This document shows, piece by piece, positions 18,475 through 28,736 of a stretch of DNA of 64,000 bases. The stretch comes from Parapedobacter sp037190485 (GTDB lineage Bacteria; Bacteroidota; Bacteroidia; Sphingobacteriales; Sphingobacteriaceae). Below the pieces are notes generated by a model that was not told where the DNA came from, did not search any database, and saw only the letters and a program-made list of their open reading frames with translations. A program made the translations under genes and the position numbers. The first letter of the stretch is position 1; each line of letters opens with the position of its first letter. Location: assembly GCA_037190485.1 (NCBI GenBank), contig JBBCJB010000012.1, positions 182,680 through 246,679 of the forward strand. The letters are read 5' to 3'.

Positions 18475-19787
18475 TTATGCATGTTTTTGAGTTGTTCCCA
18501 AAGGTAAGGACGATACCGGTTTTGCTGGCGGCATTGCTGGTAGGCGGTGGCTGCAGTAAGCTGAATGAGTTTGGCGACGTGCGGCCCGACGTGCGGCTCT
18601 CTGAGCGGATAGCGGCTTATCAAAAGCAATTGGTCGGGGCTGAACACGGTTGGGTGGGATACCTTTTTCCCGAAGGGGGCGGAGGGTATACCTTCAAGAT
18701 GGTGTTTGACGACCGCAATCGGGTGGTGATGTACGCAGACCTTAAGGCGGAGTCGACGCAAACGTCCAAAGCGAGTTCTTACCGGCTGCGGGCCGCTCAG
18801 GTACCGACGCTCTACTTTGACACGTATACGTACCTGCATGCGCTGGCCGACCCGGATCCCAATCAGCATGGCGGGGTACCCGGAGCCGGGCACCGCTCGG
18901 ACTTTGAGTTTTCGATCCTCGAGGTTTCGCCAGACACGATTCACTTGAAAGGCAACCTGAATGGTAGCGATATGTTATTGGTCAGGGCCGGTGCCGACCA
19001 GGGCGACGATTACATCAGGAGGGTCTACGCCTATAATGGCAACGAGCTGGCCAAATTCGATGCATTCCCCAACTACTACAGCCGCCTGCACGTGAATGGC
19101 GTGGATTACCAATTCGCGCTTAATACGCAGCGGAATACGATCAGTCTGCTAAGGCAGGAACAGGGGGGGATGGATGCGTTCTTCACCGATTACGCTGCCA
19201 CCGACGACGGCATCGTACTGAGGTCGCCTTTCGACGCCGGAGGCGTTCAGGTGACGAGACTGGCCGACTTCAGCATCGATGGAGCCAATCACTCGGCGAC
19301 GTTGTCGTTCGGTGGGCTTATGGCCAGCGTGACAAACCACGATCAGCCCCTTGGCTTGGACCGCGGCGCGGCCACCCGCATGTATATCCAGCCTTACCGG
19401 TATGCTTCGACGACGGCATTCAACATCGGCGGTTTGACAGACGCGTTGGGCGTAAGGACTTTCCCGGGATTTTCCAACCTGTATTACATACCCAGGAGGT
19501 ACGTGGATGGATTCGACGTGTTTTACCTCGTGTATGATGATGGGCGAAAGTATGCCGGGCCGGTACTGAAGACACGCATCGATGCGCATGGACTGATGTT
19601 TTTCGAGCAGGTCTGGGGACTTGAGGCGCCCGATTACGATAATCTCGGCGACGGCCATAAAGCGATACTTCAAGCTTTTACGGATCAGGTGGCCGATGAA
19701 GGCGGCTATTACGTTTTCCAGACCGGAAGGACGTGTTATGACCTGGTCAGCGTAACCGATCCGACCGTTTGGATAAGATTTAATTAG
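18471..19787 (+). CDS. DUF4302-like lipoprotein, copy 1
   Basis: This 438-residue lipoprotein has its lipobox at LLVGGGCSKLNEFG (Cys 28). The opening RIAAYQKQLVGAEHGWVGYL and the following FKMVFDDRNRVVMYADL match the pattern of DUF4302 proteins seen beside SusC/SusD genes in Bacteroidota. The gene ends with YDLVSVTDPTVWIRFN, almost the same as the end of the next gene (YDLVSVNDGNKWIRFQ), so the two are diverged tandem paralogues. The start overlaps the metallohydrolase stop (ATGA). The function is unknown; surface exposure is inferred from lipidation and context. Confidence 0.75.
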   Translation: MIMHVFELFPKVRTIPVLLAALLVGGGCSKLNEFGDVRPDVRLSERIAAYQKQLVGAEHGWVGYLFPEGGGGYTFKMVFDDRNRVVMYADLKAESTQTSKASSYRLRAAQVPTLYFDTYTYLHALADPDPNQHGGVPGAGHRSDFEFSILEVSPDTIHLKGNLNGSDMLLVRAGADQGDDYIRRVYAYNGNELAKFDAFPNYYSRLHVNGVDYQFALNTQRNTISLLRQEQGGMDAFFTDYAATDDGIVLRSPFDAGGVQVTRLADFSIDGANHSATLSFGGLMASVTNHDQPLGLDRGAATRMYIQPYRYASTTAFNIGGLTDALGVRTFPGFSNLYYIPRRYVDGFDVFYLVYDDGRKYAGPVLKTRIDAHGLMFFEQVWGLEAPDYDNLGDGHKAILQAFTDQVADEGGYYVFQTGRTCYDLVSVTDPTVWIRFN

Positions 19788-19788
19788 T

Positions 19789-21099
19789 ATGGGAACCGAC
19801 AACATGAACAGAAACCGCATATTGATAGTGATCGGCTGCTGGTTGCTGGCTGCCTGCGCGAAAGAAGGTCTCCAACCGATTCCGGTGTCTAGTGTATTCG
19901 AGGATCCGCAAGTGGCGATGTCCCGGTTTTCCGAGCAGCTGCAACTCGGGCATCAGGGATGGGAATTTGGGTTGGACGCCCGGGAGAGTGGGTATTACGG
20001 CGGCTTCTTGGGGTTTGGCACCGACGGTATGGCTTCCTTCATCATCGACCGAGATCCGGCGACGGAGTCGATGGCCGAGGTGGGTTTTCGGATGGCAGTG
20101 ACGGATAGGCAGCCGAAAATGGCGTTTACCGGGATGTCCGAGTATACCGAATTTGCCAGGACCACGCGGGGAATAGACACCTCGTTTACCTTCTTGGCAA
20201 TCAGACAGGATACCGTGGTGCTCAATGGCGACCGGTACGGAAACAGGTTGTTGTTGACGCCAGCCCGGCCGGGGCAGGAGGCTGCCTATCGCGACAACGC
20301 GATGGCCACCGTTGGTGAGACCCTCGCAGCGATGCAGCGCTTGCCGTTATATTTCAAGCGATTGGTTTATAACGGCGCGCAGTATGACCTGTACATCAAC
20401 ACCGCTTGGCGCAAAATTTACATCCATTTCGGAGGAACACAGCGTTTCCGAATCCATGAGAGCGGATTCGCCCTCACTGCCTCCGGTATCCGCTTGCAGC
20501 GTCCATTGATCGACGGGATAAATTCGATCTATACGATAGATGGCCTGGAGGTCGATGAACCGAACCGGTTGCTTTTGGCGTCGGTGAATGGCGTGCCGGT
20601 GGTCTTGACGAACGAGGCCTCGCCATCCGCCTATGACTTGAACGCGGCATCTCGGTTTTACAACAATCCGTTTTATCAAGTGATTTTTGCCTTGGAAGAC
20701 GGTGGCCAGGCGATCGAGCGATACAGCGCAAGCGTGGGTGGGTTCACGGTAGGCGGCGTGCGGGATGCCTTCGGGGTGGCCGGCATTCCGGACTTCCAGT
20801 TTCTAGCCCTGTTCCACCAGTGGGGAGGCAATGATTATGGGACGTTGCGGATCGTGGCCGATGATCAGGTTTCGGCATACGGTCCTGCCGTGCTCCGCCA
20901 GTTTTCGGATACCGGCGGGCTGATGCGGTTCGTACGCTATGGTGACTTTGGGGAGGTGCCAGAAGGAATCAAACCGATCGTGGACCAGACCGTCGATGCG
21001 CTTACCGATCCGGCCGGCTTTTTCGTGGTCAAATCCGGGCCGGCTTCGTACGACCTCGTTTCGGTAAATGATGGCAACAAATGGATACGTTTTCAATAG
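19789..21099 (+). CDS. DUF4302-like lipoprotein, copy 2
   Basis: This 436-residue lipoprotein has its lipobox at CWLLAACAKEG (Cys 23); the ATG at 19804 is an alternative start. It parallels copy 1 along its length: FSEQLQLGHQGWEFGLDA matches the first domain, ADDQVSAYGPAVLRQFSDTG matches the central region, and FFVVKSGPASYDLVSVNDG matches the end. Overall identity looks low, so the duplication is old. It follows copy 1 after one base and precedes the second TonB-dependent receptor. A ligand-binding or lid role for one of the two receptors is possible but unproven. Confidence 0.7.
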   Translation: MGTDNMNRNRILIVIGCWLLAACAKEGLQPIPVSSVFEDPQVAMSRFSEQLQLGHQGWEFGLDARESGYYGGFLGFGTDGMASFIIDRDPATESMAEVGFRMAVTDRQPKMAFTGMSEYTEFARTTRGIDTSFTFLAIRQDTVVLNGDRYGNRLLLTPARPGQEAAYRDNAMATVGETLAAMQRLPLYFKRLVYNGAQYDLYINTAWRKIYIHFGGTQRFRIHESGFALTASGIRLQRPLIDGINSIYTIDGLEVDEPNRLLLASVNGVPVVLTNEASPSAYDLNAASRFYNNPFYQVIFALEDGGQAIERYSASVGGFTVGGVRDAFGVAGIPDFQFLALFHQWGGNDYGTLRIVADDQVSAYGPAVLRQFSDTGGLMRFVRYGDFGEVPEGIKPIVDQTVDALTDPAGFFVVKSGPASYDLVSVNDGNKWIRFQ

Positions 21100-21135
21100 G
21101 TCAGTATAATTTAGTGGATGAAGGGTGCCAAAACC

Positions 21136-24100
21136 ATGAATAAGAACGTATTTGAAGCAATAGCCAGTCGTTGCCTTCCGATCATGCTGGTCGGCTGGCT
21201 TTGCCTGGTCCCGGGGCTTGAGGTCCGGGGGGCGCAGGCCAATCAATTCACGGCACGTGGTCGTGTATTCGATCGCAATGGCACTACGCCGTTAGCCGGC
21301 GTTTCCATCAGCGAAAAGGGGGGCGGATCGTCGGTGGTTACCGATCGTTCCGGCGGCTTCTCCCTGACGGTGAGCCATCAGGGGGCGATATTGGTGTTCC
21401 GCCACCTGGGTTACGAGGTAAGTGAGCTTCCGGCGGATGGAGGTTTTATGTCCGTGACGATGCACCCGTCCAGTACTGCATTGGCGGAAGTGACCGTACA
21501 GGCCAGTAAGCGGGTCAATACCGAGGTCGCTTTGCTCGACGAGCGGAGGCGTTCTGGTGTGGTGCAGGATGGTATATCCGCCCAGCAGATCGAACGTACC
21601 GCCAGTATCACCACGGCGCAGGCCCTGCAACGCGTGGTGGGGGTGACCGTCACGGATGAAAAGTACGTGGCTGTACGCGGACTTGGAGACCGCAGTGTCA
21701 TCGGTCAGCTCAATGGCGTCCGGCTGGCGTCATCAAATCCAGACCGGAGCGCCATCCCGCTGGACCTGGTGCCTGCTGCGTTGCTGGACAACATTACGGT
21801 GTATAAGACGTATACGCCCGATAAGCCGGCCGATGCGGCTTCGGGGATCGTTGAGCTGAAGACCAAGTCCGTGCCAGACACGTTGATCGTGGAAGTGGTC
21901 GCGCAGAGCGGATTCAACTCGAACATCGGATTCGGTGGACAGTACAACAGTTTTTCGAACAGCAACATGGGGTTTTGGGGCAGCCGGATAAACGACAAGA
22001 ATTTAAGCAGCGATTTCCTGGAGTTGGCAAACGACTATCCGAATGGGCTCGGAGCCATCCAGCGGCTGATCGCCAACACGAATTACAGCCTGGAGACGCA
22101 GCGAGAGGTGGCCCGCGTAAATGGCATCATGCAGGGATTCGATCCGGTCATGGCCACGAGTTATCGGCCAGCCGCTCCAAACCAGCTCTACTCGGCAACA
22201 TTCGGCAACCGCTACCCGGTATTCAAAAAGCACCGGCTGGGGGTGGTCTTGGGTGGTAATTATTACAGGCGCAAGACGGACATCTATCAAGGCGAACTGA
22301 ACCAGTGGAGCGTGTACCAGGGGGTAGTGACCGGCAACCCGGATGTGTATAGCTGGCGGAATATTCCCAATTACATCACGCCAAATAATCTGTACTTGGG
22401 CAAGTACCAGACATACAAGGAAAATACGGGCAACGAAACGCTGAACTTCGGCATGCTTGGTGGCTTGGCTTACCGCTTTTCGCCGCGCCACGAAATCAGT
22501 GCGCAGTTCCTGGGCAGTTGGGGGGGAGAGAACGGTGCGAGCAACCTGGATGGGACGTATGCCTATTCGGGACTCCCCGGAGTGGTCTCCAGCCGGACCT
22601 ACGCGCTTCGGCAAACCTACCGGACGTTACATACCTACAATTTGCAGGGCGAACATAAACTGGGTCAATCGGAGTATGCCCCGCAACTGAGTTATAGTGC
22701 GTCTTCGTCGACCGCCACGCACAACGACCCGGATTATCGGTTTGCCTCCTTGGTCGATTTTGCGCCGGGGGTGGATGCTTGGTCGTGGTACACCCGTACC
22801 CGCTATACCAACGATGATGATGAACAGCTCAGGCTGGTGCGCGAATCGCGGTTTTCGGAACATAAGTATGCCTTGGCCTCGGGCTACGTAAACGGCTACG
22901 GACCATACGGGATCATTCAGGCTGAACCCAACGGACGCAGGTGGCGTTACCTCGACGAGCGCAACTTCAACTATAAGGCGGATTTCACCGTCCCGTTTTC
23001 GCTCTTGATGGAGAAACAGGAGCTGAAGCTTGGCGGTAACTACCTGTTCAGGGACCGCATGTATACCGAAAACCACCTCTTTCTTCCGGGATCCAACCAC
23101 ACCGATCTCGGTGCCACCCCGCTTTATGACGTACAGGGCGATTTGAATCGGCTGGTTTCAAATGAGGTTGTCGGTATACGACCGGCAACGGGTTGGATCG
23201 GTGAAGGCGGATATCCGGTCAACGGTTTTCTCTACAATGCGCAAAAGTCGCCCAATAATTATACCGGTTATTACGAAACGCAGGCCTTCTATGGGATGTT
23301 GGATTTGAAACCAACGGATCGCTTGCGGCTTACCGGCGGTGTCCGGTTCGAAACGACGGATATGGGGTCCGTTGTCGATACGGCCAACGTATTTCTGGAT
23401 CCTTCGCTGACCGTGGGCAATGAAAATGGAGGGCGCGTACCACTGGTTTACATAGAGCCCAATTCGCTCTACCGCACAGGGTATAAGCCATTTTATTCGG
23501 TAAACGCGACGTACAGGCTCCTGGAGGGCGAGATGAACCTTCGGACCGCGTATAATACCACCCTTGCGCGCCCTGAGCTGCGGGAAATCACCAACGTATT
23601 TGAGTATGACGCGTTCCAGATGGGACTCGTTGTCGGGAATCCGGGCCTGAAAAACCAGACTGCGCAGAACCTGGATTTCCGTTGGGAGTGGTTTCCTGAA
23701 CGGGGAGAAGTGCTCTCCGTCTCCGCATTCGGCAAACGCATACGCAATCAGCTAATAAAGGTGTTCAGCCTGAAGACCGATGGGCTCGCCGCCACGTATC
23801 CGGAATTCCCGGTGATCAGGTTTGAAAATGAACCGAATGTGGGGACGGTTTGGGGCATGGAGGTGGAGGTGGTCAAGCAATTGGAAAACCTGTGGCATCC
23901 AGCCCGCCATTTCAGCCTGGGAGCGAACCTGATGCTTGCGCAAAGCAATATCCGAAAGAGTGAGCTGCGGTATGCCGCCAGCAGGACGCTGGATCGGCAT
24001 GCCCCGAAGAACAGCCCGCTGTTTGAACAGGCGCCCTATTCAATCAATGCCTGGATCAATTATGCGCGGAGCCGATGGGGTAGCGATGTGACCGCCACAT

Positions 24101-24375
24101 TCAATATGGTCGGCGAACGCTTGGTGCAAATCAACCTGTTGGGAGAGCCTGATCTATACAGCCGCCCCGTACCGATGCTCGATTTGGTTTGGAGTCAGCG
24201 CATCACCGGACGCCTGTTGTTCAAGGGATATGCGAAGAACATCCTGAATCCGACAATCAAGACCGTGTATGCCAATCCCGGTACGGGGGGCACGTGGTAT
24301 GGCAGCGAATACGTGCAACGAGGTTACCGCAGGGGAGCCGAGATCATGATGGGATTTACCTATAACGTGTTTTAG
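21136..24375 (+). CDS. Second TonB-dependent receptor (non-SusC type), locus 2
   Basis: This 1079-residue outer-membrane receptor starts at MNKNVFEAIASRCLPIMLVG; 21118 is an in-frame ATG six codons upstream. After the signal peptide comes a carboxypeptidase-regulatory domain at about 40-125 (GRVFDRNGTTPLAGVSISEK). A plug follows at about 155-270 (TTAQALQRVVGVTVTDEKYV, VRGLGDRSVIGQLNGVRLAS), then a barrel ending FTYNVF. It has no STN domain and lacks the SusC plug signature, so it is a separate receptor class without its own SusD. Finding it inside a SusCD operon suggests two ligands or two routes for one ligand. The next gene starts 2 bases after its stop. Confidence 0.88.
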   Translation: MNKNVFEAIASRCLPIMLVGWLCLVPGLEVRGAQANQFTARGRVFDRNGTTPLAGVSISEKGGGSSVVTDRSGGFSLTVSHQGAILVFRHLGYEVSELPADGGFMSVTMHPSSTALAEVTVQASKRVNTEVALLDERRRSGVVQDGISAQQIERTASITTAQALQRVVGVTVTDEKYVAVRGLGDRSVIGQLNGVRLASSNPDRSAIPLDLVPAALLDNITVYKTYTPDKPADAASGIVELKTKSVPDTLIVEVVAQSGFNSNIGFGGQYNSFSNSNMGFWGSRINDKNLSSDFLELANDYPNGLGAIQRLIANTNYSLETQREVARVNGIMQGFDPVMATSYRPAAPNQLYSATFGNRYPVFKKHRLGVVLGGNYYRRKTDIYQGELNQWSVYQGVVTGNPDVYSWRNIPNYITPNNLYLGKYQTYKENTGNETLNFGMLGGLAYRFSPRHEISAQFLGSWGGENGASNLDGTYAYSGLPGVVSSRTYALRQTYRTLHTYNLQGEHKLGQSEYAPQLSYSASSSTATHNDPDYRFASLVDFAPGVDAWSWYTRTRYTNDDDEQLRLVRESRFSEHKYALASGYVNGYGPYGIIQAEPNGRRWRYLDERNFNYKADFTVPFSLLMEKQELKLGGNYLFRDRMYTENHLFLPGSNHTDLGATPLYDVQGDLNRLVSNEVVGIRPATGWIGEGGYPVNGFLYNAQKSPNNYTGYYETQAFYGMLDLKPTDRLRLTGGVRFETTDMGSVVDTANVFLDPSLTVGNENGGRVPLVYIEPNSLYRTGYKPFYSVNATYRLLEGEMNLRTAYNTTLARPELREITNVFEYDAFQMGLVVGNPGLKNQTAQNLDFRWEWFPERGEVLSVSAFGKRIRNQLIKVFSLKTDGLAATYPEFPVIRFENEPNVGTVWGMEVEVVKQLENLWHPARHFSLGANLMLAQSNIRKSELRYAASRTLDRHAPKNSPLFEQAPYSINAWINYARSRWGSDVTATFNMVGERLVQINLLGEPDLYSRPVPMLDLVWSQRITGRLLFKGYAKNILNPTIKTVYANPGTGGTWYGSEYVQRGYRRGAEIMMGFTYNVF

Positions 24376-24377
24376 TG

Positions 24378-26105
24378 ATGGAAAATAAGCTGATTTTAAC
24401 CATGGTGGTTTCCACGTTGCTCTTCGCAGCTTGCAAGCGCGAGAAATTGGATGTTGCCATTGAAGAACGGGCTGGCGTCGGACAGGGATCTGCCGTTCGT
24501 TTTGTAAATATCGGAGGCTATAGACATGTGATCGGCAATGGGGATACATTGACGAACCGGCGGGAAGATAAACGCCCTACCCGTTATTTCCCGAAGGATG
24601 GCCTATTAGGGCAGACCTGGTATGTGCCAACGAGCCTGTTTGGCGATCGCGGTCGGGTCGACTTCACGGTGACGGATGGACAGGGGCACGCCGTGAGTTT
24701 TTCGGTGCCCGCACCGGGCAATGCGAAGGTCGACTATTACACGCTCCGGCCGGAAGGTGCCGGGCAGGCTTGGGCGGTTCCCGTCGCGCGGGAGGAAACA
24801 GGACCCGCGAGACCCGATCATTTCAAGATACGGATCGTGAACCTGACCAAGGTCATGCCACCGTTGGTGCCCGGTGGTTTCACGGGGGCCATGGAAAGCT
24901 TGGCGGGTCCGTTGACCCTGGCGTTTGCAGACGGCAGGCCGGTGGATCCGAAGACGACGAATGTCGGTGTGGCGCAGGTGGCATCGGACTATGCGGAGTT
25001 GCCGTATGGGACGTTTCAGTTTCGGGTGCTAACTGCCGATGGACGGCAGGTGGCGTGTGCGCACCATGGGGTCAATGCGCCAGCGGTACGGATCATGGAC
25101 CCTGCGAGCTCCAGGATGACCGCTACCCGGTCGCCCATACCTACCGGACTGACCTATTCGCCTATCGAAACCTTTCAACCGGGCGGCGTTTACACCATTG
25201 TCGTCTCGCCGTTCGCATTCGCTTACTACACGCCGCCCAATGTCGACAACCTGGCGCTCGGTTACCAAAACCAGTTTGTGGTCATCGAAGATGTGGCTCC
25301 CAATCCCAACCTGTCGTTTTCCAAAGTGCAGGGGGTAAATGCCTTGCCTGGCGAGCGGGTGGTGTTTCGGATAAATGGCGAGCGTTTGGCGGCCGTCCCG
25401 TCTTTCGGCGATGCGACGGACTATCGGATCGTGGATGCGGGAACGCTGTCGGTCGAAGCGCTCGGTGCGGGAAACAGGGTACTGGCGCAGGTCGAGTTTT
25501 CGATCCGCGCAAACCAGAATGTGTCCTGTTGGCTTTGGCGGAAGCAGGATGGAACGCTTGACTTGCTCCCCGTATTTAACGACCTCAGCACCGATTTTTA
25601 CGTGGAAAGGTTTACCGATAACGGAACGGTAAATCGCTACGAGCATACCATGGCCGTCGGAACACGATATCTTAACCTGTGCCCGGATTTGCCATTTGCT
25701 ACCTTCACGATAAACAACGGGCAGGATATGCGCGGCTATGGCGTCTTGTCTGCGAAGGGCGCTGGTCATTATGTGGTGCACCCGGATGGTACGATGGAGA
25801 ATCTTTCGCCGGGTGTCCCCGCCACGGACCTGCCATACGTGCGTTGGCAGCCGGATAATTCGATGGTGTTTCACTGGATGATTTATCAGTCCAGGCCCGG
25901 TGTGACGCCTGGGGTTTGGCAGGCCGGTATACCAACGTTCGATAGCTACAACCTGATACAAAACCCGCAACTGTATCAACGGATCGACCGCGATTTGCCG
26001 ACGATAGAGCCAGGCGTCTATACCTTGGCACTTATCGGAAGGGTGGCGGATGGGATCGCCGAAAGCGAGCGGGCCAGAATTGTTGCGGTAAAACATAATC
26101 GATAA
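24378..26105 (+). CDS. DUF4397-like repeat lipoprotein
   Basis: This 575-residue lipoprotein has its lipobox at STLLFAACKREK (Cys 19). It contains two or more beta-sandwich units of the DUF4397 look: AVRFVNIGGYRHVIGNGD at about 38-55, FKIRIVNLTKVMPPLVPGG at about 150-170 with YAELPYGTFQFRVLTADG after it, and GVYTIVVSPFAFAYYTPP at about 275. The C-terminal 200 residues are not assigned. DUF4397 proteins are secreted, wall- or surface-associated and of unknown function. It follows the receptor gene by two bases and precedes the next lipoprotein by three, so it is firmly in the operon. An upstream GTG at 24375 adds one residue. Confidence 0.7.
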   Translation: MENKLILTMVVSTLLFAACKREKLDVAIEERAGVGQGSAVRFVNIGGYRHVIGNGDTLTNRREDKRPTRYFPKDGLLGQTWYVPTSLFGDRGRVDFTVTDGQGHAVSFSVPAPGNAKVDYYTLRPEGAGQAWAVPVAREETGPARPDHFKIRIVNLTKVMPPLVPGGFTGAMESLAGPLTLAFADGRPVDPKTTNVGVAQVASDYAELPYGTFQFRVLTADGRQVACAHHGVNAPAVRIMDPASSRMTATRSPIPTGLTYSPIETFQPGGVYTIVVSPFAFAYYTPPNVDNLALGYQNQFVVIEDVAPNPNLSFSKVQGVNALPGERVVFRINGERLAAVPSFGDATDYRIVDAGTLSVEALGAGNRVLAQVEFSIRANQNVSCWLWRKQDGTLDLLPVFNDLSTDFYVERFTDNGTVNRYEHTMAVGTRYLNLCPDLPFATFTINNGQDMRGYGVLSAKGAGHYVVHPDGTMENLSPGVPATDLPYVRWQPDNSMVFHWMIYQSRPGVTPGVWQAGIPTFDSYNLIQNPQLYQRIDRDLPTIEPGVYTLALIGRVADGIAESERARIVAVKHNR

Positions 26106-26108
26106 CGA

Positions 26109-27404
26109 ATGAGAAGCGTATTGATGATCATATCGGCAGCGGTTGCCACCGTTTGGTCGATGCTATCCTGCCAGAAAATTGAGTACACCACGATGGACAG
26201 CCCGGCATATCTGCGGGTGTTCAATAGTTTGAACCAGTTGGAGGTGATGGACAATAAGGGTGATACCCTGCAGTACCTCTGCATGCTGGTTAATCCGAGT
26301 TTCGATGCTGCGGGTATACCGATCGACGCGGAGATCGTGGGCGATTTCCTGAATGTCAGGGCGCCTTATGCACCCCCGTATCCGTCTAACATCGGGGTGA
26401 GCACAGGACGCAACAACAACGAATATCCCGGGAAGGAAAGCGTGTTGGTCGCTCCGATCCTGAACGGGTATGACTTAAGCAGTTGGGCACAAGTCCCGTC
26501 GGGCACCCACCGGTTCCTGTTTGTCTACCGTCCCAAAAACGAGGTGCCATTTTTCAACCTGGACAAACGATTCCGTGGCGGAATAGCCGTTGACTCCACC
26601 TTTCAGCTGGAGCACGGGGAGGTGTATACGCTGCAAGCCGTGATGACCGATTTCAGCACCAAGTCAAGGGGACTCATCCTCAGGCAAGAAAAATTTCACA
26701 GGCAGGCATTCTCCGACTCGTTGGTGTATCTGAATTTCTACAACTACAGTGCACGGGGCTTTCATCAAGCTGATAAGAAGTATAAACTACCAACGGCTAA
26801 GAATATGGAACACCTGTTTGAATTGGGCGTACGCGACACAATGTCCGTTTACATGACGCTATTTGAAGGACAGGAGTTTGTTACGTACTTCGATGGTGTG
26901 TTGTTGACGGGGCAGCGGATGGCCTCATCAAACTACAACGGCAGCTACGTGACTTCGGTGAGCCGGGGCCGGTTTGACGGTACGGTAGCGCCTTATGTCA
27001 ACTTCCCGATCTGGGTAAATGACAGGCAGGATGGCATTGCCACCGATCTTTGGCAGCGATTTTATTTCCTGGCCCCGGGTATGGAGCTCCGGCAGAACAG
27101 GTTTGACGAGTATGCCGGTTTTTATGCCAGCCACGTGGGCGGCGTCATGGGCGATACCGGAGGGAATTTTGCGGCCATCAATTTCGTGCTTAGCGGACGC
27201 AAGGTCTATTACCCCGGGGTGTTGTGCAGTACCTGTTCGATGCACGGCTATCATGCCGGAGTCAATCTTCCCAACCTAATCGTTAACACGCATTCCGGGC
27301 CACACAATCCCCGGTCATTCGCAACGGTCAACACGGTGGAGATAATCAATGGACAGGTTTATTTGATGGCCATACAGCGGCGCTACGCGCCACCGGTCTA
27401 TTGA
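26109..27404 (+). CDS. Hypothetical lipoprotein (DUF4397-like N-terminus)
   Basis: This 431-residue lipoprotein has its lipobox at VWSMLSCQKIEY (Cys 21). The N-terminal PAYLRVFNSLNQLEVMDNKG and PSGTHRFLFVYRP resemble the first strands of the preceding DUF4397-like protein, so it may be a relative. The C-terminal part has a Cys pair (GVLCSTCSMHGYHAG) and the sequence VNTHSGPHNPRSFATVNTVE, with no family I recognise. The gene is 3 bases after its upstream neighbour. Its lipidation and location point to the outer-membrane surface. Confidence 0.6.
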   Translation: MRSVLMIISAAVATVWSMLSCQKIEYTTMDSPAYLRVFNSLNQLEVMDNKGDTLQYLCMLVNPSFDAAGIPIDAEIVGDFLNVRAPYAPPYPSNIGVSTGRNNNEYPGKESVLVAPILNGYDLSSWAQVPSGTHRFLFVYRPKNEVPFFNLDKRFRGGIAVDSTFQLEHGEVYTLQAVMTDFSTKSRGLILRQEKFHRQAFSDSLVYLNFYNYSARGFHQADKKYKLPTAKNMEHLFELGVRDTMSVYMTLFEGQEFVTYFDGVLLTGQRMASSNYNGSYVTSVSRGRFDGTVAPYVNFPIWVNDRQDGIATDLWQRFYFLAPGMELRQNRFDEYAGFYASHVGGVMGDTGGNFAAINFVLSGRKVYYPGVLCSTCSMHGYHAGVNLPNLIVNTHSGPHNPRSFATVNTVEIINGQVYLMAIQRRYAPPVY

Positions 27405-27430
27405 CCCGATCACAATGGCAAAAAGTAAAG

Positions 27431-28726
27431 ATGAAAGTTATGTTGATGGAAAAAAGAATCATATCAGGCTGTTGTTGGGTGGCCGTGCTCTTTCTCGGCG
27501 CGTGCCGTCATGAAGAGATCCTACTGAACAAGCCCAATGAGAATGTCCGTTCGCTTGGTGCCTACCTGGCGAACAGTACGGACTACTCGCTTTTTGTGGC
27601 CGGTTTGGAATACACGGGCCTCATGGATACCCTGCGTAATGTGGCGGGCCAGTACACCGTGCTGGCGCCCGCGAATGATGCATTTCGGGCGTTGGGGGTG
27701 AATACGCCTGCGGATGTGCAGAAACTGAACCGAGACAGTTTGCGCTTTGCGCTGGCGTACCATATCCTTCCATTTCGGCTTATGCTGGATGACATTCCGA
27801 TCAATCAGATCGACCTGCGCTTTGAAACCCTTTCGGGTATTTCGCTTTATGCGCACCGTTACCTGTTTCGCAACGACTATGGTAACATCAGCGGGCAAAC
27901 CAGCAACGTCAGGTGCATGATGGCTACGTTTTCGGGAGCTGAAGTGGCTAATGCGGTGTCGCTGAATAACCTGACCGCTTCTACCGACAACATCGGAGAC
28001 ATCGTGCTGGCCAACGGGGTCTTGCATTCGCTGACGAAAGTAATGAAGGTTTATCCGGAACATTCCGTGCAGCGGTGGCTGGAAACACACCCAGACTACA
28101 CGGTATTCGTGGCTGGACTGAAACGCTTTAACCTGTGGAATGAGCTGGCAGGACAAGGGCCTTTTACCGTGTTCGCCCCACCCAATAGGGTGTTTGCCGA
28201 ATGGGGGATAAGCGAGCAGACCGTTTCAACCTGGGATGTCAACCAGTACATAGGCCCGAGGCTGTTCGGAGCATACATTATGTACAACAAGCATTATTTC
28301 GTCAAGGATTATCATTTTTTCGTCGCCACACAGGGACAGTATTGGTTAGCGGAACCGCTACGTGATGACAGTACGTATAACCGGATGTTTATGGGGCAGT
28401 CGGAATTCACGCATCTGTATGTCGGTGGAGCAGGTGGCATACTTTATCAGTCTGGCTTTGGCCATCGGTTTCATCCCACGATCAAAAACTTCTTTTTGTA
28501 TGACTATTCGCTCGGGATATCCAAAGATATGACTCCTTACAATTATTTTACGCCGAATGCGATCGAAGATCGCAACCGGTTTTTGGGTGGGGGAGTCAAT
28601 CCCGAATTGTATATCTGTTCGGGCAGATTGAAGGAACGTAATGATCACCTATGTGCCAACGGACTGGTTCACACCCTGGACCATTTACTGGTACATCCCA
28701 CCGAAGCACTTTATGCAAACGAATAG
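27431..28726 (+). CDS. Fasciclin (FAS1) domain lipoprotein, copy 1
   Basis: This 431-residue lipoprotein has its lipobox at VLFLGACRHEE (Cys 25). Further in-frame ATGs at 27440 and 27446 are possible starts. Two FAS1 domains are visible. The first (about 40-200) has YTVLAPANDAFRALGV and the closing IVLANGVLHSLTKVMKVYP. The second (about 205-425) has PFTVFAPPNRVFAEWGI and the closing LCANGLVHTLDHLLVHP. FAS1 domains mediate adhesion and protein binding at cell surfaces. It is the first of three consecutive fasciclin genes, which share the domain plan but little sequence. Confidence 0.88.
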   Translation: MKVMLMEKRIISGCCWVAVLFLGACRHEEILLNKPNENVRSLGAYLANSTDYSLFVAGLEYTGLMDTLRNVAGQYTVLAPANDAFRALGVNTPADVQKLNRDSLRFALAYHILPFRLMLDDIPINQIDLRFETLSGISLYAHRYLFRNDYGNISGQTSNVRCMMATFSGAEVANAVSLNNLTASTDNIGDIVLANGVLHSLTKVMKVYPEHSVQRWLETHPDYTVFVAGLKRFNLWNELAGQGPFTVFAPPNRVFAEWGISEQTVSTWDVNQYIGPRLFGAYIMYNKHYFVKDYHFFVATQGQYWLAEPLRDDSTYNRMFMGQSEFTHLYVGGAGGILYQSGFGHRFHPTIKNFFLYDYSLGISKDMTPYNYFTPNAIEDRNRFLGGGVNPELYICSGRLKERNDHLCANGLVHTLDHLLVHPTEALYANE

Positions 28727-28736
28727 CCTAACGAAT

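Noticed and set aside
28641..28736. Extended N-terminus of fasciclin copy 2
   Set aside because: The extension overlaps the previous gene by 86 bases and hides the lipoprotein signal that starts cleanly at 28737.
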